A stretch of 29,308 bases of DNA from an uncultured Prevotella sp. (GCA_934215545.1 CAKQAD010000016.1:1-29308), one strand, 5' to 3'; counted from the first letter of the stretch, positions 1 through 6,747 are shown. Notes: generated by a model from the sequence alone, not told the origin. Made by a program: numbers and translations.

Positions 1-232
1 CTACATAAGCCTCCAAATCCTGATAGTTGGCTATCATATCAAATGAGGTTTTCTCCTTATCTATATAGATAACGTGGTTGTCCTTATTCCCAGCGATGTG
101 ATCTAAAATTCGACGCATCACGCAGCTCTTGCCGACACGCCTCTGGCCCGTCAACGCAATCATCATTCCACGTCCAAACATGCGCTCAATACGTTCGGAA
201 TACCCTATTCTTTCTAATATTCTTTGTTTCAT
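1..232 (-). CDS. AAA+ family ATP-binding protein, N-terminal fragment
   Basis: This is the first 77 codons of a P-loop ATPase whose remainder lies beyond the left edge. The ATG at 232 begins MKQRILERIGYSERIERMFG. A Walker A motif follows at residues 29-36 (GQRRVGKS), then a short strand with IYIDKEK at about 55-61. This order (N-terminal helix, GQRRVGKS, hydrophobic strand) is typical of the large Bacteroidota and archaeal family of ATPases often annotated with a DUF4143 or DUF234 C-terminal part. These occur in many copies per genome and their substrate is generally unknown. The C-terminal domain is not in the window, so the subfamily is not settled. A TATCTTTG -7 box lies about 18 nt upstream of the start, and a long palindrome overlaps the expected -33 region. 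Confidence 0.8.
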   Translation of the reverse strand, partial: MKQRILERIGYSERIERMFGRGMMIALTGQRRVGKSCVMRRILDHIAGNKDNHVIYIDKEKTSFDMIANYQDLEAYV

Positions 233-249
233 ACGAGTAAAACTTTTCA

Positions 250-257
250 CAAAGATA
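250..257 (-). promoter_or_regulatory. -7 box of the ATPase gene
   Basis: The minus strand reads TATCTTTG, matching the Bacteroidota TAnnTTTG -7 element. It would start transcription about 10 nt before the ATG at 232. No TTTG is seen at the expected -33 distance. That position is taken by the left arm of the palindrome at 272-315. Confidence 0.5.
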
Positions 258-271
258 CTCTTTTTGTTTCG

Positions 272-315
272 TATAAGTAATAAAAACGGAAAATCTTTTG
301 TTTTTATTACTTATA
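272..315. repeat. 16-bp perfect palindrome upstream of the ATPase gene
   Basis: The arms at 272-287 and 300-315 (TATAAGTAATAAAAAC and its reverse complement) match over all 16 bases around a 12-nt centre. The palindrome covers the -33 region of the ATPase promoter. It could be an operator, or a transcript hairpin of unknown use. It is A/T rich and lacks a GC-rich stem plus U-tract, so it is not a convincing terminator. Confidence 0.75.
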
Positions 316-474
316 ATTAACATGTTGGAAACTCACCGCACTTCACGAGAAACGACAAGGGTCTATATGCCACGATGATAGGTGGGCGTATAAACCATTC
401 ATCGTGCCCAAATAGCTAATAAGTGGATGAAACGAAGGTATGGTAGGTTCGTACATAAATAAACCTACGAAATG

Positions 475-562
475 TTACATGGACCGAAAAATGAAATTAC
501 ATGGGCTAAAAAACAGAATTACACAGTCCGAAAAACAGGATTACATGAGCTGCAAAAGAACA
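475..562. repeat. Four tandem degenerate 22-bp repeats
   Basis: Units start at 475, 497, 519 and 541, each exactly 22 bp. All begin TTACA (TTACATG in three of four), followed by a variable GC-containing centre (GGACCG, GGGCTA, AGTCCG, AGCTGC) and an A-rich half ending close to ACAGAA. The constant length and phase argue against chance. Multiple short repeats starting with TTACA/TGTAA resemble transposase-binding sites at the ends of IS21-like or Tn7-like elements, so an insertion-sequence remnant is one reading. A binding array for a regulator is another. No transposase gene is near. Confidence 0.75.
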
Positions 563-781
563 TTTGTTATAAAAGGTGCTTACAAAGAAAGACATGCAAC
601 GTAGGCTAACATAGAATAATAAGTAAACTAGCGCATATATAAGGATAAGCAAAACCATCTCGTATATAAAATATGTATAAACAAACACAAAGCGGATAGA
701 AATAAACAAAAAAAAATAGACAAACGCAATTTATAACTCTATTTTTATTGACAAAAGTTACTGTTTTAAAAATAAAAATTA

Positions 782-790
782 TACTTTTGC
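782..790 (+). promoter_or_regulatory. -7 box of the 871-2313 gene
   Basis: TACTTTTGC fits the TAnnTTTGC form of the Bacteroidota -7 element. It predicts a leader of roughly 75 nt before the ATG at 871. The -33 element is weak: only T-rich sequence around 762-767 is available. Confidence 0.5.
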
Positions 791-870
791 AATCAAGAGT
801 TATAATAAGTTAGCATTATAGCTGACAATGATTCGTTTCACACAGCTAATAATTAATAAAGACACCTTAT

Positions 871-2313
871 ATGAAGAATTTTACACTTGCAATGGCTTCA
901 GCAGCATTATTGCTTGGAGCATCCACACCAGTAAACGCCGAAAACAACAGATTAGAGATGCAGAAAGTGGTGCAGACACTATGTAAGAGGTTTGCCCATG
1001 GCGCAAAGCCTGTGCGCCTGATATCTGCCGACAACGACCCTGAGGGATTGCTCCGTCAAAGTGCTCGCCGAACAGAAACGGGAGCTATCTGGTGTCCGGC
1101 TCATGATGTGATATACGACTACAAGAACAATGTGTGGGTGGACACTGCCGAAGACTATTTCACTTACGATAAGCGAGGCAACATTCTTACAGACATACAG
1201 ACCGACAACAGTTCGCAGTGGCTGAAGATTGTATATACCTACAATGCCAAGAACCAACTTGTGGAGCGCCACTACTACTCGTCGGAAGACGGCACTAACT
1301 ATAGCGACTATGTGCGCAACACCTATACTTATGATGATGTGACGGGCATGCAGCTATCGAATGTGATGGACAGATACGATGCTTCATCGAATTCATGGAA
1401 GCCTTATACGGGGACTAAGGTGGAGATAACACGCAATGCCAATGGATATATAGAACAGGTGTCTGACTTCTCGCGCAGCTATACAAGCACCACCTGGACG
1501 GAAACCAACCGTGTGACATTTGCCTATGTGGCTGGTTCGGCAGCCCCTGTGAGTGCAGAAGCTTTCGAGGCAAACTATAGCGGCACTTTGGAATCGGCAG
1601 GAAAATTCAGCGACATGGTGTGGACACGATGCAATGGCCAGCTGACAGATGGTTTCGGTCCGTCGTGGGCTACCGACGACAATGCTTTGAAATCTGCCAC
1701 TGCCACATATACCGATGGCACAAACAAGCAAGTGGTGAAGATCAGTGGCACAGTGAAGGGTGCAGACGACTATCAGTTTGTGCTTACTGACGAAACCGAC
1801 AAGAGCTTTATCAGCGTGTATAGCAGTGAGACTATCGACGAGAATGGCAGTGTGAAATATGGTGCCTATGCCTACTATAATCAAAACAATGGCGACGCCG
1901 AGGTTACACCAAGCCAGCTATACTACTCGCAATATCAGCAGGACGACTACAACAGTCATGGCGACATGACACAGACCGCCTCATGGCAGTCGCCCAACTA
2001 TGGTGAGGACGCAGTGTTGTATTCGGGAACAAAATACGACTACGAGTATAATGGTGCTCATGGTGAAATGACGCAGATGATACAAAACACCTTCGACACA
2101 ACCACCAATGCCTTCCAGCCTATCGTGAAATATACCTACGACACATTTGTAGATGTGACCACCAATGCCATTAAGCGCATCGGCCAAGATGATGCCAATG
2201 ACAAAACGGAAGTATACGACATACGAGGAATGAAAGTGGCTGACAATACAGACGGGCTGCATGGTGTTTATATAATTAAGGAGAACGGACGAACAGTAAA
2301 AAGATCGTTATAA
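871..2313 (+). CDS. Secreted YD-like repeat protein with C-terminal sorting tail
   Basis: The protein has 480 residues. Residues 1-23 form a signal peptide (MKNFTLAMASAALLLGASTP, cleavage probably after NAE or VNA). The body contains recurring tyrosine-rich strands of the YxYDxxGNxL kind (for example YFTYDKRGNILTDIQ, IVYTYNAKNQLVERHYY, NTYTYDDVTGMQLSN). These recall RHS/YD repeats and the Bacteroidota DUF3836-type secreted proteins; the family assignment is tentative. The last 35 residues (VYDIRGMKVA, then HGVYIIKENGRTVKRSL) look like a type A C-terminal domain used by the type IX secretion system, so the protein is probably exported to the cell surface or released. It has its own promoter and ends inside a long hairpin terminator, so it is likely monocistronic. 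Its molecular function is unknown. Confidence 0.8.
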   Translation: MKNFTLAMASAALLLGASTPVNAENNRLEMQKVVQTLCKRFAHGAKPVRLISADNDPEGLLRQSARRTETGAIWCPAHDVIYDYKNNVWVDTAEDYFTYDKRGNILTDIQTDNSSQWLKIVYTYNAKNQLVERHYYSSEDGTNYSDYVRNTYTYDDVTGMQLSNVMDRYDASSNSWKPYTGTKVEITRNANGYIEQVSDFSRSYTSTTWTETNRVTFAYVAGSAAPVSAEAFEANYSGTLESAGKFSDMVWTRCNGQLTDGFGPSWATDDNALKSATATYTDGTNKQVVKISGTVKGADDYQFVLTDETDKSFISVYSSETIDENGSVKYGAYAYYNQNNGDAEVTPSQLYYSQYQQDDYNSHGDMTQTASWQSPNYGEDAVLYSGTKYDYEYNGAHGEMTQMIQNTFDTTTNAFQPIVKYTYDTFVDVTTNAIKRIGQDDANDKTEVYDIRGMKVADNTDGLHGVYIIKENGRTVKRSL

Positions 2314-2375
2314 TGTAAATAAAGAAAAGAAGGCATCTACTAAAAAGTGGATGCCTTCTTTTCTTTATTTACATT
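2312..2375. terminator. Bidirectional hairpin terminator, 26-bp perfect stem
   Basis: The arms at 2312-2337 and 2350-2375 are perfect reverse complements over 26 bp. G-U pairing can lengthen the stem toward the loop. The core is AAGAAGGCATC / GATGCCTTCTT followed by TTCTTTATTT. The left arm starts within the stop codon of the plus-strand gene, and the minus-strand phosphatase gene ends just beyond (2401). The element therefore serves convergent genes. Confidence 0.85.
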
Positions 2376-2400
2376 GTGTTAGATATGTAGAGCAATAATG

Positions 2401-2895
2401 CTACAGACTATCAAGGAGATGCTGGCAAGCATCTTCTACAAGGTCGAGGGCATAGTCGAAGTCGGCAGTGGAGTCATAGTAAGGGTCGGGCACCACATCG
2501 GCTTCGGGATGATTGACAAGATGATCGGTGAGCATGTGCACCTTGCTGCGTGCCTCGTCGTTGGGAGCTTTTTCGCACACTATACGGTAGTTGTCGTGAT
2601 CCATTACAAGGAGCATGTCGAAGCGGTCGAAGTCGGCGGCACACAGTTGGCGTGCATGGCTATTGAAATTGTAACCGCGCAAGGCGCCACGGCTGCACAT
2701 ACGGGCATCGGGCAACTGCCCCACATGCCAATTGCCGATGCCTGCCGAGTCGATAAAGAATTCGTCGTCGCGCCCTGCATCGTGCACCATGCTACGCATC
2801 ACTCCCTCGGCTGCTGGCGAGCGGCAGATATTGCCAAGACAGATGAACAGTAGAGAGTGGTGGCGGGGTGAATCGATAGTGTTCTTTGTAGTCAT
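2401..2895 (-). CDS. Low-molecular-weight protein tyrosine phosphatase
   Basis: The protein has 164 residues and would dephosphorylate phosphotyrosine (family LMW-PTP, cytoplasmic). The P-loop is at residues 19-26 (CLGNICRS), with the catalytic cysteine C19 and R25. The general-acid loop is at 137-140 (DPYY). Length and motif order match the complete family. The start at 2895 (MTTKNTIDSP) is chosen over the upstream ATG at 2913 because a consensus -7 box (TAAATTTGC) ends at 2914, so the upstream ATG would fall at or before the transcription start. In many bacteria these enzymes act on tyrosine kinases of capsule or exopolysaccharide export, but no such kinase is visible here. The gene is divergent from the hydrolase at 3111. 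Confidence 0.93.
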   Translation of the reverse strand: MTTKNTIDSPRHHSLLFICLGNICRSPAAEGVMRSMVHDAGRDDEFFIDSAGIGNWHVGQLPDARMCSRGALRGYNFNSHARQLCAADFDRFDMLLVMDHDNYRIVCEKAPNDEARSKVHMLTDHLVNHPEADVVPDPYYDSTADFDYALDLVEDACQHLLDSL

Positions 2896-2913
2896 AATAA
2901 AAATGTTTTGCAT

Positions 2914-2945
2914 GCAAATTTACGCATTTTATTTTAACCTCCAAA
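2914..2945 (-). promoter_or_regulatory. Consensus promoter of the phosphatase gene
   Basis: On the minus strand, TTTG (2945-2942) is followed after exactly 19 nt by TAAATTTGC (2922-2914). This matches the Bacteroidota primary-sigma promoter. Transcription should begin near 2907, a dozen nucleotides before the ATG at 2895. Confidence 0.8.
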
Positions 2946-3012
2946 ACATCTGTCATAAGTTGGTGGTTGGTGTTATAAAGCGTTAAAGAGGTGTGATATG
3001 CAAAGGATGCAT

Positions 3013-3043
3013 TTTGCAGTTAGCAAAAAATAGAGTAGCTTTG
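3013..3043 (+). promoter_or_regulatory. Consensus promoter of the 3111 hydrolase gene
   Basis: TTTG at 3013-3016, a 19-nt spacer and TAGCTTTG at 3036-3043 fit the Bacteroidota consensus. The predicted leader is about 60 nt. It is back to back with the phosphatase promoter, only about 67 nt apart. Confidence 0.8.
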
Positions 3044-3110
3044 TAGATTACATGGATTGACGCCCCCAACAATGGTGGCATACCTGAACCACAAATTATT
3101 GCAATAAGAC

Positions 3111-3962
3111 ATGCGAAACCTATTATTGAAAATAGCCTTTATGTTGCTTTGCGCCCTACCCTATAGCCTCAGCAGCATGGCACAATACGACTTTCTGCGC
3201 CCCGTGAAAGGCGAGGTGCCAGGGAGCTACGACTTCTGGGTGTACACGCCTACCGACTACTATTATACGTTGGAGCATACTCCCGTTATATTCTTCTTGC
3301 ATGGCGCAAGCCTGTGCAGTAGAGACATGAACCGCTCGCGCCGTTATGGTCCGCTTGATGCCATAGTGCGCGGCAGGCAGATTGATGCGCTGGTGATAGT
3401 GCCTCAAAATCCTGGTGGTGCATGGAACCCCGACAAGCTCAACGCCATATTGGAATGGACCAAGCACAACTATGCTATGGACTCTACCCGAGTGTATGCC
3501 ATTGGCATGTCGCTGGGTGGCTACGGCACAATGGACTTTGCCGCTGCTTATCCCGACAAGATTGCTGCTGCGATGGCTTTGTGCGGCGGATGCTCTGCCA
3601 AAGACAAGAGCGGCCTGGGACGTCTGCCGCTATGGATAATACATGGCACGGGCGACAGGGCCGTGCCCGTGAAGCAGTCGAAGGTGGTGGTGGATGAGTT
3701 GCAGCGCACTGGTGCCGACACCCGTCTGCGCTACGACTGGCTGCCAGGAGCATCGCATGGTGCCTTGGCAAGAATAATGTATATGCGCAAGACCTACGAA
3801 TGGCTGTTCTCGCATACCTTGACCGACCCTGACCGCCCCGTGAGACGCGACATAGACATAAGCAATGCCGACTTGAAACGAGCTTACGCCGACATGCAAC
3901 GCGGAACACCAAATCCGGAAATTATCTACGACAAGTCGATACAGGAAGGCGATGAATACTAA
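3111..3962 (+). CDS. Secreted alpha/beta hydrolase, esterase/phospholipase-carboxylesterase type
   Basis: The protein has 283 residues with a signal peptide (about 1-24, ending SSMAQ). It shows the alpha/beta hydrolase order: oxyanion strand FFLHGAS (61-67), nucleophile elbow GMSLGG (132-137, Ser134), acid in HGTGDRAVP (Asp182) and histidine in GASHG (His216). The fold resembles secreted esterases such as PHB-depolymerase-like, feruloyl or acetyl-xylan esterases of the CE1 kind. The substrate cannot be read from the sequence. The C-terminal 50 residues beyond the fold are polar (DPDRPVRRDIDISNADL onward) and have no recognised motif. It probably acts in the periplasm or at the cell surface. 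The gene has its own promoter and no polysaccharide-utilisation genes beside it. Confidence 0.85.
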   Translation: MRNLLLKIAFMLLCALPYSLSSMAQYDFLRPVKGEVPGSYDFWVYTPTDYYYTLEHTPVIFFLHGASLCSRDMNRSRRYGPLDAIVRGRQIDALVIVPQNPGGAWNPDKLNAILEWTKHNYAMDSTRVYAIGMSLGGYGTMDFAAAYPDKIAAAMALCGGCSAKDKSGLGRLPLWIIHGTGDRAVPVKQSKVVVDELQRTGADTRLRYDWLPGASHGALARIMYMRKTYEWLFSHTLTDPDRPVRRDIDISNADLKRAYADMQRGTPNPEIIYDKSIQEGDEY

Positions 3963-4002
3963 TGGCTTGGCTTGAGTAGAAGATTAAGAAGACACATTAA
4001 AA

Positions 4003-4081
4003 CCAAATCGGTCATTAAACCGAATTTAGAAGATTATTAGGATGCTATGTATTCTTTTCAAAAATCTAACGACCGATTTGG
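4003..4081. repeat. Dispersed inverted repeat, copy A (upstream of greA)
   Basis: The left arm begins CCAAATCGGTCATTA (4003) and the right arm ends GACCGATTTGG (4081). The arms match at 14 of 16 positions. The roughly 47-bp centre (GAATTTAGAAGATTATTAGG and onward) is closely similar to that of copy B at 20560-20637. The right arm ends 22 nt before the greA start codon, so greA mRNA would probably carry part or all of this hairpin. Confidence 0.85.
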
Positions 4082-4103
4082 ATAAAAAAAACAACAGAAC
4101 AAT

Positions 4104-4568
4104 ATGGAATACATGTCACAAGAGGGCTACGACGAGCTCGTAGCGGAGATAAAACACATGGAAAGTGTGGAGCTGCCACAGGTGCGCGATGCCATTGCCG
4201 AGGCACGCGACAAGGGCGACCTTAGCGAAAACTTTGAATATCATGCTGCAAAACGCGAGCAGGGCCGACTGCTGGGCAGAATACGCTATAAATACAGAGT
4301 GCTGGAAAACGCACGCGTGATAGACAAGACCTTGCTGAAGGCCGACTGCGTGGGATTGCTTAGCAAGGTGACGATAACAAACATTGCCAACAACAGAAGC
4401 ATGAGCTACACCATTGTAAGTGCATCGGAGGCGAGCCTTGCCGAAGGAAAGATATCTATAAAATCGCCTATTGCCCAGGCGTTGCTAAACAAGAAAGCTG
4501 GCGACATAGTGGAAGTGCGTGTGCCTGCTGGTTTGCTAAAGTTGCGCATTGACAGCGTGGAGCTATAG
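4104..4568 (+). CDS. greA: Transcription elongation factor GreA
   Basis: The protein has 154 residues, the usual GreA length. GreA enters the RNA polymerase secondary channel and stimulates cleavage of backtracked RNA. The N-terminal coiled coil (about 1-75) carries the tip motif GDLSENFEYHAAK (38-50), whose acidic residues (Asp39, Glu42) position the catalytic metal. The C-terminal half is the FKBP-like domain, ending RVPAGLLKLRIDSVEL. The start MEYMSQEGYDEL agrees with the family. No consensus promoter is visible. The nearest upstream sequence is the dispersed inverted repeat copy A, which may influence expression. The stop is only 4 nt from the stop of the convergent gene at 4573. Confidence 0.95.
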   Translation: MEYMSQEGYDELVAEIKHMESVELPQVRDAIAEARDKGDLSENFEYHAAKREQGRLLGRIRYKYRVLENARVIDKTLLKADCVGLLSKVTITNIANNRSMSYTIVSASEASLAEGKISIKSPIAQALLNKKAGDIVEVRVPAGLLKLRIDSVEL

Positions 4569-4572
4569 CCCG

Positions 4573-4791
4573 CTATGCCTTTGTGGCGCGCATGTTGCTT
4601 AGCTCGTCGAGGAGTGGAATTTTATAAGGCTCTATCTTGCCAAGCTTTATGCATTTACGATTATATTTCCACCAATTAAGCAGAGCACGATTTTCCACCT
4701 TCCGCTTGTTAGGAAGGTGATGATGCTCGGTGATGTATTCCTTCAGCGCATTGTAATTTGCCATCCATGTGGCTTCGCGTTTTTCTGGCAT
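4573..4791 (-). CDS. Small helicase-associated-domain-like protein (72 aa)
   Basis: From the ATG at 4791 this encodes 72 residues. Almost all of it resembles one helicase-associated (HA) module: W-x3-Y-x2-L-x2-Y-x3-HHLP near the start (WMANYNALKEYITEHHHLPN), then LLNWWKYNRK, a Gly-Lys turn and a closing helix (IPLLDELSNM). HA modules usually occur in series behind DEAD/SNF2 helicases in Bacteroidota and are presumed to bind nucleic acid. Free-standing single modules are also annotated. An upstream in-frame start at 4878 is rejected because the extra 29 residues are read from the dispersed repeat. The gene converges with greA, with 4 nt between stops. No role can be assigned beyond probable nucleic-acid binding. 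Confidence 0.7.
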   Translation of the reverse strand: MPEKREATWMANYNALKEYITEHHHLPNKRKVENRALLNWWKYNRKCIKLGKIEPYKIPLLDELSNMRATKA

Positions 4792-4807
4792 TTTCTTTGT
4801 TTTTATT

Positions 4808-4955
4808 AAACCCCAATCGGTCGTTAGACAGAATAGGATAAACAGAATTGGATAACATGTAAAAAAACAAGCTGACAAGCTACTCGATAACAGATTGAGC
4901 TACGAGTTGCTTGTCAGCTGCTAACCCGATTCGGTCTAATGGCCGATTAGGGTTT
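4808..4955. repeat. Dispersed inverted repeat, copy C (long, nested hairpin)
   Basis: The outer arms are 22 bp (4808-4829 and 4934-4955) and match at 19 positions. They contain the family core (CCCCAATCGGTCGTTAG and its partner CTAATGGCCGATTAGGG). The interior is unrelated to copies A and B. It holds an independent hairpin that looks like an intrinsic terminator for the minus-strand gene ending at 4976. The left arm lies 16 nt upstream of the start of the 72-aa gene. Confidence 0.75.
4861..4919 (-). terminator. Intrinsic terminator of the DUF1846 gene
   Basis: On the minus strand an 11-bp stem (AGCTGACAAGC / GCTTGTCAGCT) with an inner 5-bp stem (ACTCG/CGAGT) is followed directly by TGTTTTTTT. 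It lies about 57 nt after the stop of the gene at 4976-6439, inside repeat copy C. Confidence 0.8.
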
Positions 4956-4975
4956 TATTTTGTATGTACACAATC

Positions 4976-6439
4976 CTACTTCTTGAGCACTGGCTCGCAA
5001 GTAAGATTGACCCCAAGTTTTTTAAATATCTTCTGGTCGACATCGCTCAGCATCACGGTGCAGTGCACCTGGCATCCGCGCAGCTTTGGCAGTTGCTCCA
5101 AGGCACGGCGGCAGTTGTCGTCGTTCTCGGAAAGCACAGAGAGAGCCACGAGCACTTCGTCGGTGTGCAAACGTGGGTTGCGTCCGCCGAGATAATTGAT
5201 TTTGGTGTGCTGTATAGGTTCTATCATCGACTGTGGAATGAGCTTCACCTCATGGTCGATGCCTGCAAGATGCTTGGTGACATTGAGCAGCAAGGCTGCG
5301 CTACAACCCAGCAACTCGCTCGACTTGGCAGTGATGATGGTGCCATCTGCAAGCTCTAATGCCGATGATGTGTGCCCCGTCTCTTTGCGATAGTTCTTGG
5401 CAGCAACAGTGGTGCGACGGAAGTCGGTGGTTATTTTAGCCTGATTGAACAGCATCTGTATCTTGCTAATCTCTGCCTCGTTGCATGCACCACGCGCAAG
5501 CTTGTTGGTGGCGTCGTAGTAGCGGCGCACAATTTCGTTTTTAGAAGCCTCGCAGCAAGCCTCATCGTCGCTAATGCAGAATCCCACCATGTTGACACCC
5601 ATATCTGTTGGCGACTTGTAGGGGTTGGAGCCATATATGCCCTCAAACAATGCATTTAGCACTGGGAATATCTCAATGTCGCGATTGTAGTTGACCGCAA
5701 TCTTGTTGTATGCCTCCAAGTGGAAGGGGTCAATCATGTTCACATCGTTGAGGTCGGCAGTAGCGGCCTCGTAGGCGATGTTAACGGGATGCTTCAGAGG
5801 CAGGTTCCACACGGGGAATGTCTCGAACTTGGCATAGCCTGCTCGCACACCACGCTTGTTTTCATTATATAGCTGGCTGAGGCACACTGCCATTTTGCCG
5901 CTACCAGGACCCGGTGCGGTAACGATGACCAGCGGGCGCTCAGTAATGACATAGTCGTTCTTGCCAAAACCATCGTCGGATGCAATGTGGCTTACGTTGT
6001 GAGGATAGCCCTCAATGAGATAATGATAATAGGTCTTTATGCCGTCGCGCTCCAAGCGCTGGCGGAAAGCAGTGGCAGCAGGCTGGTTGTTGTAGTGTGT
6101 GATGACAACGGAGCCAACCATGAAACCTCGGTTTTGAAACTCGCTGCGTAGGCGGAGCACATCCTCGTCGTAGGTGATGCCGAGGTCGGCACGCTTCTTG
6201 TTCTTCTCGATGTCGGTGGCACTGATAACAATCACAATCTCTATGCTGTCGCTAATCTTCTGAAACATGCGCAACTTGCTGTCGGGCATGAAGCCTGGCA
6301 ACACACGGCTGGCATGATGGTCGTCGAAGAGTTTGCCACCAAGCTCAAGATATAGCTTGCCATCGAATTGTGAGATACGTTCTTTAATGTGTTCTGACTG
6401 TATTTTCTGATACTTTTCGTTGTCAAATCCTATTTTCAT
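4976..6439 (-). CDS. DUF1846 / UPF0371 family protein
   Basis: From the ATG at 6439 this encodes 487 residues beginning MKIGFDNEKYQKIQSEHIKE. The next blocks, ISQFDGKLYLELGGKLFDDH and HASRVLPGF, are recognisable as the DUF1846 (UPF0371) family found in Firmicutes and some Bacteroidota. A glycine-rich loop VTAPGPGSGKMA near residues 175-190 looks like a nucleotide-binding P-loop. The length matches the whole family. It is soluble, with no signal peptide, so cytoplasmic. The biochemical role is not established to my knowledge. The in-frame ATG at 6469 is rejected because it lies inside the -7 box. It is transcribed alone, with a strong terminator at 4861-4919. Confidence 0.88.
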   Translation of the reverse strand: MKIGFDNEKYQKIQSEHIKERISQFDGKLYLELGGKLFDDHHASRVLPGFMPDSKLRMFQKISDSIEIVIVISATDIEKNKKRADLGITYDEDVLRLRSEFQNRGFMVGSVVITHYNNQPAATAFRQRLERDGIKTYYHYLIEGYPHNVSHIASDDGFGKNDYVITERPLVIVTAPGPGSGKMAVCLSQLYNENKRGVRAGYAKFETFPVWNLPLKHPVNIAYEAATADLNDVNMIDPFHLEAYNKIAVNYNRDIEIFPVLNALFEGIYGSNPYKSPTDMGVNMVGFCISDDEACCEASKNEIVRRYYDATNKLARGACNEAEISKIQMLFNQAKITTDFRRTTVAAKNYRKETGHTSSALELADGTIITAKSSELLGCSAALLLNVTKHLAGIDHEVKLIPQSMIEPIQHTKINYLGGRNPRLHTDEVLVALSVLSENDDNCRRALEQLPKLRGCQVHCTVMLSDVDQKIFKKLGVNLTCEPVLKK

Positions 6440-6465
6440 AATAGCCAATTCTGATAATTCAGTGT

Positions 6466-6474
6466 GCAAAATTA
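6466..6474 (-). promoter_or_regulatory. -7 box of the DUF1846 gene
   Basis: The minus strand reads TAATTTTGC, a TAnnTTTGC match, 27 nt before the chosen ATG at 6439. The -33 position does not hold TTTG. The box overlaps the upstream ATG at 6469, which therefore cannot be the start. Confidence 0.6.
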
Positions 6475-6569
6475 CAAAAATTATAAAGATACGCCATCTA
6501 AATGTCTACATTTTTTCACATCTATTTGGCAGGCGCCGACAATCAATAGCACACCCAACTATAATTGAG

Positions 6570-6588
6570 CCCAAATGGGTAATTAGAT
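6570..6588. repeat. Dispersed repeat, single degenerate arm (copy E)
   Basis: CCCAAATGGGTAATTAGAT matches the arm of the dispersed family (CCCAAATCGGTCATTAGAT) at 17 of 19 positions. No full partner arm is seen nearby, so it looks like a decayed half copy. It lies about 40 bp upstream of the fhs promoter. The rest of 6475-6629 shows nothing else supportable. Confidence 0.5.
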
Positions 6589-6629
6589 TTGAGTTGAAAC
6601 TTGCCGGACTGAAAAACGCCTAATATTTT

Positions 6630-6660
6630 TTTGTTATGTCTTTGATTTATACTAACTTTG
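6630..6660 (+). promoter_or_regulatory. Consensus promoter of fhs
   Basis: TTTG (6630-6633), a 19-nt spacer and TAACTTTG (6653-6660) match the Bacteroidota consensus. The predicted transcript has an 80-nt leader before the ATG at 6748. Confidence 0.8.
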
Positions 6661-6747
6661 TAGACATATTTTCACCCCTCATATTTTTTATCCTAACTAA
6701 TAGGGTCGTCAAGAGCATTGGCGGTCTGACAAATTACTTTTACTACA

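Larger units (their letters stand above)
233..870. other. AT-rich intergenic region, no gene seen
   Basis: This stretch of 638 bases holds the ATPase promoter and palindrome at its left end, and an imperfect hairpin with arms CACGATGA (371-378) and TCATCGTG (399-406). A small inverted repeat (GTAGGTT at 443-449, AACCTAC at 462-468) follows, then four 22-bp repeats at 475-562 and the promoter of the secreted gene near 782. No open frame here looks coding. The only sizeable one (506-709, minus) has the composition of random AT-rich DNA and runs into the repeats. Confidence 0.6.

Noticed and set aside
475..562. CRISPR array
   Set aside because: The 22-bp units are contiguous with no spacers and diverge from each other, and no cas gene is present.
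506..709. 67-aa hydrophobic open frame on the minus strand
   Set aside because: Its composition (Phe/Tyr/Ile/Leu) is what random AT-rich DNA gives. It overlaps the 22-bp repeats, and has no promoter or plausible start context.
2398..2853. 151-aa open frame on the plus strand
   Set aside because: It lies wholly opposite the tyrosine phosphatase gene, whose catalytic motifs are clear. It is an antisense shadow.
4792..4878. 29-residue N-terminal extension of the 72-aa protein
   Set aside because: The extension is read from the dispersed repeat and its terminator, and does not resemble the helicase-associated module.
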